Positions 6,555 through 11,691 of a stretch of 11,691 bases of DNA are shown piece by piece. Under the pieces are notes generated by a model that was not told where the DNA came from, searched no databases, and saw only the letters and a program-made list of their open reading frames with translations. Position 1 is the stretch's first letter, and every line of letters starts with the position of its first letter. The position numbers and the translations under genes are program-made. Source of the stretch: Bacteroidota bacterium (GTDB taxonomy: Bacteria; CLD3; SB21); the NCBI GenBank assembly GCA_020438245.1, contig JAGQUY010000476.1, positions 1 through 11,691 on the forward strand, given 5' to 3'.

Positions 6555-7083
6555 AAAGGGTTTTCAGGTTTTCCATGTTACGCGCATTGAGTTTATCCAT
6601 TGCAAATTTTGCGCTGAATGCTTTAATCCCGCCCAGGAGCCCCACAAACTGGTACGACTCCGTCAGGGAAACCAGTGTCGATTTATCTTCGACCTCCATA
6701 AAGGTCATTTTTGGTTTCAGGCCGTCCAAAGGACCGCCGACCAGCTCATATACCAACGACTGGGGCTCTTCCACCCGGATCAGTTTACATTGAATGTTGG
6801 CAAGTTCTGCAAATCCCTTCAAGGCATCGCGCAGACTATCGACACCCGGCAGCCCGTCTGGAGTATTGAGTCCCTTGGCCATATCGAGGTCAATGCCATC
6901 CATGGTAGCAGCCAAGTTCCAGGATTTCAGATTCTTTGCCCTCTCAAAGACCAATGGCCTTGGCTTGTCAATATGGACCAAGTACTCACGTTCATACTTC
7001 CTGGGAAGGAAAACGATAACCAAAACCAAGACCACAACGAGAACTATTGCCAGCGTTACTAATCTTCGAATGAAACGAAACAT
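6538..7083 (-). CDS. Membrane-anchored SRPBCC (START/polyketide-cyclase fold) protein
   Basis: 181 residues. A basic N-terminus and one strong transmembrane helix (about 6-27) are followed by Phe-Leu-Pro-Arg-Lys-Tyr and then an SRPBCC domain. The domain opens with Tyr-Leu-Val-His-Ile-Asp-Lys-Pro (35-42), continues through Asn-Leu-Lys-Ser-Trp-Asn, and ends in an amphipathic helix with Asn-Leu-Lys-Thr-Leu-Cys-Glu. SRPBCC folds hold hydrophobic ligands in a deep cavity. Anchored forms with this helix-Phe-Leu-Pro-Lys/Arg-Tyr opening are common in FCB bacteria and have no assigned ligand. The domain probably faces the periplasm. It is first in the cluster and overlaps the decarboxylase gene by 17 bases. 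An upstream in-frame GTG at 7101 was rejected because the strong ribosome site would fall inside the coding region. Confidence 0.77.
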   Translation of the reverse strand: MFRFIRRLVTLAIVLVVVLVLVIVFLPRKYEREYLVHIDKPRPLVFERAKNLKSWNLAATMDGIDLDMAKGLNTPDGLPGVDSLRDALKGFAELANIQCKLIRVEEPQSLVYELVGGPLDGLKPKMTFMEVEDKSTLVSLTESYQFVGLLGGIKAFSAKFAMDKLNARNMENLKTLCENTP

Positions 7084-7088
7084 ACAAG

Positions 7089-7094
7089 ACCTCC
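7089..7094 (-). promoter_or_regulatory. Ribosome binding site that fixes the SRPBCC gene start
   Basis: GGAGGT lies 5 bases before ATG 7083 on the minus strand. It is the strongest Shine-Dalgarno match noticed in the window and selects this ATG over the GTG at 7101. Confidence 0.8.
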
Positions 7095-7174
7095 AAGGCA
7101 CATGCCGAATCAGTCAAAAGTAAGAACGGTTGACCATAATCACAAGGGGAACCGCCTCTGATCAGCGAGAAAGC

Positions 7175-7203
7175 TTGAATAGAAAGCTAAATATTCATAT
7201 CTT
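7175..7203 (+). promoter_or_regulatory. Candidate ppk1 promoter
   Basis: TTGAAT (7175-7180), a 17-base spacer and TATCTT (7198-7203) each match the sigma70 boxes at four of six positions. Transcription would start near 7210, only about 2 bases before the ppk1 ATG, which fits the absence of a Shine-Dalgarno there. The region is AT-rich, so a chance match is quite possible. Confidence 0.35.
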
Positions 7204-7207
7204 TCAA
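7178..7207 (-). promoter_or_regulatory. Candidate promoter for the SRPBCC/decarboxylase cluster
   Basis: On the minus strand TTGAAA (7207-7202), an 18-base spacer and TCTATT (7183-7178) form a weak sigma70-like pair. It lies almost exactly opposite the candidate ppk1 promoter. A start near 7171 would give a leader of about 88 bases. Confidence 0.25.
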
Positions 7208-7211
7208 AATT

Positions 7212-9353
7212 ATGAGCTTGCCGGCCACCATTTCCCCTTCCGAAAAAACCGATACCGACAAAGAAGGGGGCGTCTACAGCCCGAAGACCTTCGACAAGAG
7301 TGAGCATTTTACCAACCGTGAACTAAGTTGGCTCGAATTCAACCGCCGGGTGCTCGAGGAAGCACAGGATCCAACGGTTCCTCTGATTGAAAGACTCAAG
7401 TTCCTCGCCATATTCAGTTCCAACCTTGACGAGTTTTTCATGGTACGCGTTGCCGGCGTTCGGAGGCAGATTGACGCTAATGTACTGAGTCGCGGCCCGG
7501 ACGGGATGCTCCCTCGTGAAGTCATGGACGAAATGAGCCGTAGAATCAGAAACCTGGTGGAGATCCAGAGGGAATATTTTTTCAACACTCTTCTCCCTTT
7601 GTTAAAGAAAGAAAATATCCGTCTCCTGAAGGCAGAGGACCTCAATCCGGACCAGACTATCTTTGTTCATGATTTTTTCAATAATACCGTTTCATCTATT
7701 CTAACTCCGCTGGCCATAGATCCCAGTCATCCTTTTCCCCATTTAACCAATCGCACGCTCTGCATCATTGCGGAAGTCCGGCCCTCAGTTGAAAGCAAAC
7801 TGCCAAAAACAAATCTGGTCGTGATCCCTGTTTCAACGTCGGTGATTCCCCGCTTTGTCCGGCTACCCTCTGCCAACGGAGAATATCACTTCATGTCGAT
7901 TGAAGACCTGATCCGGGTCTGTGTGAACGATCTTTTCAGAGGGTACGATACCGTGGGTTGTTTCACGGTGCGGGTTACTCGAGACTCTGATCTGCAATAT
8001 GATGAGGACCCTTCTGAAGATTTGATCAAGACCATTGCTGAATCGCTCCGCAATCGGCGAAAAGGCGCTGCCGTTCGTTTGCAATATGAAGACGATATTT
8101 CCGACAAGATCCTTAAACTCCTTATCAAAGAACTCGATCTGGAAGCGGAGGATCTGTACCCCGCAAAAGGCGCTATTGGCCTCGGAGACCTTATGCAACT
8201 CTACAATGAGCTGGATAAACCCGACTTGAAAGACATCCCAATTCCTTCGACGATGGTCAGAGAGTTTGAAACCGGAACGGATATGTTCAGCGTGATACGG
8301 CACGGAGATGTGATGGTGCATCATCCATACCAGAGCTTCAGTTATGTTACCCGGTTTGTACGCGAAGCTGCCGAAGATCCAAAAGTACTCGCGATCAAGA
8401 TGACCCTGTATCGAATCGCGGCCGATTCGGAAATCGCCCAGGCCCTGCAACTTGCAGCCGAACGCGGTAAGCAGGTTGCCGTGCTCGTCGAACTGAAAGC
8501 ACGTTTCGATGAAGAAGCCAATATTACCTGGGCGAAGAAGCTGGAGGACGCGGGAGCCCACGTTATGTATGGTATGGCCGGGCTTAAGACCCATTGCAAG
8601 GTCTGTCTGGTAATCAGACAGGAGAAAACCAAAATCAGACGATATTGCCATTTGAGTACCGGCAATTACAACGATCGTACGTCTGTCACATACGGAGACA
8701 TTGGGCTGTTCAGCGCACATCCTCGATTTGGTGAAGACCTGACCAACCTTTTTAATGTTCTTACGGGATATTCCGCTCCGCCAAGATTTCATCGAATCAA
8801 AATTGCCCCCACAGAGTTGAGGGAAACTTTTGTCAACAAGATTCGCCGTGAGGTCAGCAATATCCGGGATGGAAAGCCTGCCCTCATTATTGCTAAAATG
8901 AACTCGTTGGTCGACAAAACGATCATTCTGGAGCTTTTCCGAGCCAGTCAGGCGGGGGTCACCATCAAGTTGGTCATTCGGGGAATCTGTTGTTTGAAGC
9001 CGGGTATCAAAGGGGTAAGTGAAAATATTGAAGTCGTGAGTATCATCGATCGATTCTTGGAACACGCGAGAATCTTCTATTTTCAAAATGACTCCCAGCC
9101 GGAATATTGGTTGGCAAGTTCTGACTGGATGCCCCGAAACCTGGATCAGAGAATTGAAGTGGCTTTCCCGATTAAAGAACCAAAGTACCAGAATTTGTTG
9201 TGGAATATTCTGCAAATACAACTTGCCGACAACGTGAAAGCCCGGAAACTCCTGCCGGAAGGCATCGCCATGCGTGTGAAAAATGAAAAAAAGAAAATTC
9301 GATCCCAGGTTGTTATCTACGAACTGTTCAAGAAGGAGCTTGGCCGCCCCTGA
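7212..9353 (+). CDS. ppk1: Polyphosphate kinase 1
   Basis: 713 residues, close to the usual 690-720. PPK1 reversibly moves the terminal phosphate of ATP onto polyphosphate, through a phosphohistidine, at the inner membrane. The N domain (about 31-137) opens with Phe-Thr-Asn-Arg-Glu-Leu-Ser-Trp-Leu-Glu-Phe-Asn. The head domain (about 138-330) and two phospholipase-D-like C domains follow. The phosphorylated histidine is H461 in Gly-Leu-Lys-Thr-His-Cys-Lys, and the second catalytic histidine is H618 in Leu-Glu-His-Ala-Arg. Gly-Asn-Tyr-Asn (484-487) is also present. The enzyme looks intact. The ATG at 7212 has no Shine-Dalgarno, so the mRNA may be nearly leaderless. It is the only plus-strand gene, with no ppx or phoU beside it. 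Its last 26 bases overlap the pmbA gene on the opposite strand. Confidence 0.97.
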   Translation: MSLPATISPSEKTDTDKEGGVYSPKTFDKSEHFTNRELSWLEFNRRVLEEAQDPTVPLIERLKFLAIFSSNLDEFFMVRVAGVRRQIDANVLSRGPDGMLPREVMDEMSRRIRNLVEIQREYFFNTLLPLLKKENIRLLKAEDLNPDQTIFVHDFFNNTVSSILTPLAIDPSHPFPHLTNRTLCIIAEVRPSVESKLPKTNLVVIPVSTSVIPRFVRLPSANGEYHFMSIEDLIRVCVNDLFRGYDTVGCFTVRVTRDSDLQYDEDPSEDLIKTIAESLRNRRKGAAVRLQYEDDISDKILKLLIKELDLEAEDLYPAKGAIGLGDLMQLYNELDKPDLKDIPIPSTMVREFETGTDMFSVIRHGDVMVHHPYQSFSYVTRFVREAAEDPKVLAIKMTLYRIAADSEIAQALQLAAERGKQVAVLVELKARFDEEANITWAKKLEDAGAHVMYGMAGLKTHCKVCLVIRQEKTKIRRYCHLSTGNYNDRTSVTYGDIGLFSAHPRFGEDLTNLFNVLTGYSAPPRFHRIKIAPTELRETFVNKIRREVSNIRDGKPALIIAKMNSLVDKTIILELFRASQAGVTIKLVIRGICCLKPGIKGVSENIEVVSIIDRFLEHARIFYFQNDSQPEYWLASSDWMPRNLDQRIEVAFPIKEPKYQNLLWNILQIQLADNVKARKLLPEGIAMRVKNEKKKIRSQVVIYELFKKELGRP

Positions 9354-10602
9354 TTGTGACATTTTCGATCCGAAGCGTTGGAGCAAGGAAGCGACCGCTT
9401 TGAGAGACATCATTCCCCATTCCTGAAATCGCCTTTAACCAATCTTGGACAATTCCCTCCGCAACGATTCCTCCTGCACGGCCTTCGAGCACCCCCCCTT
9501 GAACCACGATCGCATCGACCGGCATGCTAATCCTGCCCGATCCGGCGTCAAGTGTAATTTCATCCAGATCGGTAACAAGTAGTCCCATCGGCAACTGACA
9601 CCACAAGGAATCCGGAGCCGCATTCCCCGGGCTCATCCTCCATTGATGAGCGCCGATCGTCGGAACTGTCGGCAAAGTGCGCCTGGCATGACCCGTTGAG
9701 ACTGTTTGGAAAAAACGGGCGGATTCGAGATTCTGCATTCTGTTTGCAAAGACTCCATTCTGTATGACATTCAGACGTCTTGTCGGCGTTCCTTCCCCGT
9801 CAAAGGGCACTCCTCCGGGAGAACTGAAGTCGGTCGGATCGTCCGTTATGTTCAATTGGTCAATAGCAACCGATTCCCCGAGATGAAGCGATGATTGGTC
9901 GCGAAGTTCACCGCTGAACATAGCCGAAACCGTCTCCAGAAATCTCCCCGCTGCATGGGAGGTCAAAACGAAAGTTATTGACGATGGCAATTGCAAATTA
10001 CGAATCTTGGAATGACCAAGCCAGCGTCGTGTTTCATCAACGGCTGTCGAAAATGACGGCAAATCCGACAGACTGGTGGCGGTCCATAACCGCCGGCATC
10101 GTTCGCCGGAGCCGCGGGATTCAACCGCCAGTTGAAAATGCGATTTCTTAAACGTCGAAAGTACCCCGCTGGAATTGCCAAATGCAACACTGGTCGTGAT
10201 ACCGTCCAACCGCACTATAGGCCTGACTTCCAAATCCTCAGGAATCGAAGTAACCCAGGAGGTTAAATCGATTTCTTGCTCATTGCTTATGGGATCGACG
10301 CTCGTGTTATTCAGAATCAAGCCGGGTCCGTCGGCAGTGCGGAGAGCCGACTGCTTTGCCTGGTCAACAAGAGACTGGATGGCGGATTCTGTAATCTGAT
10401 TGGTTTGAGCGGCGCCGACGCGGAATCCGTCGGCGACACGAAGCGCAGCCACAGCATCCCTTCGCGTTTGATGAAGGATGCGAAGAGGATCGGAATGGTA
10501 GGTTACTTTTTCAGCGGATTCAATCCAAATGTCTGCTTGCTTGACTCCCTGAGTTCGAGCCAATTCGAGAATGCCCACAGCAAGCCGTCCGACATTCCGC
10601 AA
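9328..10602 (-). CDS. pmbA: TldE/PmbA-type subunit of the TldD/TldE metalloprotease
   Basis: 424 residues, normal for the family. An N-terminal domain (about 1-90) is followed by a middle domain and a C-terminal domain (about 200-420), the last with Pro-Phe-Asp-Gly-Glu-Gly (266-271), Ser-Thr-Gly-His-Ala (302-306) and a final Ile-Glu-Asn-Val-Thr-Ile-Arg-Gly. TldD subunits carry a zinc-binding HExxxH. The corresponding stretch here, Thr-Ser-His-Ala-Ala-Gly-Arg (214-220), lacks it, which marks the TldE/PmbA partner. In Escherichia coli the TldD/TldE pair processes microcin B17 and antitoxin CcdA. No tldD is in the window. The start is TTG 10602, 2 bases after the rsgA stop; no ATG occurs early in the frame and no clear ribosome site is seen. 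GTG at codon 9 is an alternative. Coupling to rsgA translation is likely. Confidence 0.88.
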   Translation of the reverse strand: MRNVGRLAVGILELARTQGVKQADIWIESAEKVTYHSDPLRILHQTRRDAVAALRVADGFRVGAAQTNQITESAIQSLVDQAKQSALRTADGPGLILNNTSVDPISNEQEIDLTSWVTSIPEDLEVRPIVRLDGITTSVAFGNSSGVLSTFKKSHFQLAVESRGSGERCRRLWTATSLSDLPSFSTAVDETRRWLGHSKIRNLQLPSSITFVLTSHAAGRFLETVSAMFSGELRDQSSLHLGESVAIDQLNITDDPTDFSSPGGVPFDGEGTPTRRLNVIQNGVFANRMQNLESARFFQTVSTGHARRTLPTVPTIGAHQWRMSPGNAAPDSLWCQLPMGLLVTDLDEITLDAGSGRISMPVDAIVVQGGVLEGRAGGIVAEGIVQDWLKAISGMGNDVSQSGRFLAPTLRIENVTIRGGQAPS

Positions 10603-10604
10603 GA

Positions 10605-11691
10605 TCAGGTCAGCGATTCCAGAATTTTCAGATAGGTATCGTACCGGTCATTTAGAATGTCGCCCTCACCGACCGCGTCTCGAACCTTGCAACCGGGTTC
10701 ATCATTGTGGATGCAATCCGGCAGAGCACACTGGAAGTTGAAATGGCGGAAATCCCGGAAGTACTTTCGAAGGTCCTTCTTGTCGAATCCTGAAAACTCA
10801 TACTCTGTAATACCCGGCGTATCGACCACATATCCTCCGCTTTCCAGACGTCGGCATTCAACATACTTTGTGGGGGTGTAATCTTCAGACGGTTCACGAT
10901 CATCTTCTTCGGTCTGCAGACGCTGTTTAGCCTTCTCGTTTTCCGACAACAGCTCTACAATGGTCGTCTTCCCGACGCCCGCGTGACCGGTCAGAACGGT
11001 GGTTTTTCCTTTAAGCATGTTTCGCAGGTCCTGCAGACTGGTTGGAAGAACTGCCGAGACGTAAATAACACGATACCCCATTCTACGGTAGTATTCCATT
11101 TGTTCCAGATACGCATTGTCTTCGGCGAGGTCAATCTTCGAACAACAAATAACCGGCTTAAACCCGCGACGTTCACAGATGATCAGGTGACGGTCGAGCC
11201 AATCATTGCGAAGCATGGGTTCCTTGACCGAAACGACAAGAAATACCTGATTGACGTTGGCAGCAAGAATCTGTTCACCCGACCGGGAAGGACAGCTGAC
11301 ATAGTTCTGTCGGGGTTCATACTTGTCAATTCGCCCGTCCTGCTTTGGCCCTGGAATAACCCGAACTCTATCCCCGACGTGCAACGCGCCGTTCTTGGTA
11401 ACGCTCCCATCCGCGGTACAGGTTAACAGTTTGTTTTCCGACATGACCAGATACTTCGGCGCATCCGTCTGCATGATAAAACCTGTTGCATGCCGTACCT
11501 TCGGTGCTGCCTGTTGCTGAACCGGTCTGGAATCGGGCCGACGTCCTGAAGGGCGGCGATTGTCCCGGTTCTTACCCTTTGATTTACGACGACGCCGTTC
11601 TCCGCGGTCCTTTTGATTTACGTCCGCGCGGCCGCGTACGTCCTCGGATCTTTCTATTGGCGCAGTTCTTTCAACTTTCGATGCAGGCTTC
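10605..11691 (-). CDS. rsgA: RsgA, ribosome small subunit GTPase, N-terminus outside window, with long basic extension
   Basis: 361 residues are visible. RsgA is a circularly permuted GTPase that checks and releases factors during late 30S maturation. Residues about 64-140 form the OB fold, with Val-Gly-Asp-Arg-Val at 104-108. The GTPase follows with permuted motifs: G4 Ser-Lys-Ile-Asp (184-187), G1 Gly-His-Ala-Gly-Val-Gly-Lys-Thr (235-242), and G3 Asp-Thr-Pro-Gly (290-293). The zinc finger is C321-C326-H328-C334, spaced CX4CXHX5C as in E. coli. Two features are unusual. Residues 1-58 are about one-third Lys/Arg with no start codon visible. The usual Gly-x-His-Thr-Thr switch region is replaced by Glu-Asp-Tyr-Thr-Pro-Thr (269-274) inside an acidic insert. 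A start at ATG 11474 would cut into the OB fold, so the real start lies beyond 11691. Family identity is secure. Confidence 0.93.
   Translation of the reverse strand, partial: KPASKVERTAPIERSEDVRGRADVNQKDRGERRRRKSKGKNRDNRRPSGRRPDSRPVQQQAAPKVRHATGFIMQTDAPKYLVMSENKLLTCTADGSVTKNGALHVGDRVRVIPGPKQDGRIDKYEPRQNYVSCPSRSGEQILAANVNQVFLVVSVKEPMLRNDWLDRHLIICERRGFKPVICCSKIDLAEDNAYLEQMEYYRRMGYRVIYVSAVLPTSLQDLRNMLKGKTTVLTGHAGVGKTTIVELLSENEKAKQRLQTEEDDREPSEDYTPTKYVECRRLESGGYVVDTPGITEYEFSGFDKKDLRKYFRDFRHFNFQCALPDCIHNDEPGCKVRDAVGEGDILNDRYDTYLKILESLT

Noticed and set aside
7084..7101. GTG start at 7101 for the SRPBCC gene
   Set aside because: The GGAGGT ribosome site at 7089-7094 would be inside the coding region and points to ATG 7083.
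7863..9413. Long minus-strand open frame of 516 codons opposite ppk1
   Set aside because: It lies antisense to an intact, well-conserved PPK1 and overlaps the 3' end of pmbA in another frame. The translation shows no recognisable domain and is explained by codon bias of the sense gene.
11472..11474. ATG at 11474 as the rsgA start
   Set aside because: The first OB-fold strand lies upstream of it in the same frame, so the protein would be truncated in a folded domain.

Overview
The window looks like chromosomal core DNA from a Gram-negative bacterium, probably an uncultured lineage of the Fibrobacteres-Chlorobi-Bacteroidetes (FCB) superphylum or a neighbouring candidate phylum. This placement is inference. 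It rests on a lipoprotein with the Asn-Pro-Leu-Asp-Pro run after the lipid cysteine, a CsgG-like secreted protein, an Omp28-like protein, a DUF3467 protein, a bactofilin/M23/AtpZ-like gene cluster, and sigma70-type promoter and terminator structures. I see no mobile element, CRISPR array, tRNA or rRNA.

Layout. All genes are on the minus strand except ppk1. Reading the minus strand from the right: (1) rsgA enters from the right edge (10605-11691, start outside the window) and is followed after 2 bases by a pmbA/tldE-type gene (9328-10602). (2) ppk1 (7212-9353) is the only plus-strand gene; its 3' end overlaps the pmbA 3' end by 26 bases. (3) A divergent 128-base intergenic region separates ppk1 from a minus-strand cluster: membrane-anchored SRPBCC protein, fold-type III PLP decarboxylase (LysA-like but with BtrK/exosortase-type signatures), DUF3467 protein and amidohydrolase. 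The genes overlap or are closely spaced, so they probably form an operon. (4) After 67 bases comes an envelope cassette: CsgG-like secreted protein, Omp28-like lipoprotein without a CxxC, and a small Ig/PKD-domain lipoprotein. It ends in a clear intrinsic terminator (1604-1629). (5) Just beyond the terminator is a near-consensus promoter (1541-1569) driving an M23 endopeptidase, a bactofilin and the start of an AtpZ/AtpI-like gene that leaves at the left edge.

How the genes work together. The left operon pairs a polymer-forming cytoskeletal protein with a membrane-anchored peptidoglycan hydrolase, a known shape-control pairing, and then leads toward probable F-type ATP synthase genes. The CsgG/Omp28/PKD cassette has its own terminator and looks like a small, uncharacterised outer-envelope unit. 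The decarboxylase cluster has no obvious common pathway. The right side holds housekeeping functions: ribosome maturation, a TldD/TldE protease subunit and polyphosphate synthesis.

The best candidates for something new are the unusual RsgA (long basic N-terminal extension, catalytic His position occupied by Tyr, Ser in the G4 motif), the envelope cassette, and the LysA-like enzyme that lacks the DAP-binding signature. None of these amounts to a demonstrated new system.
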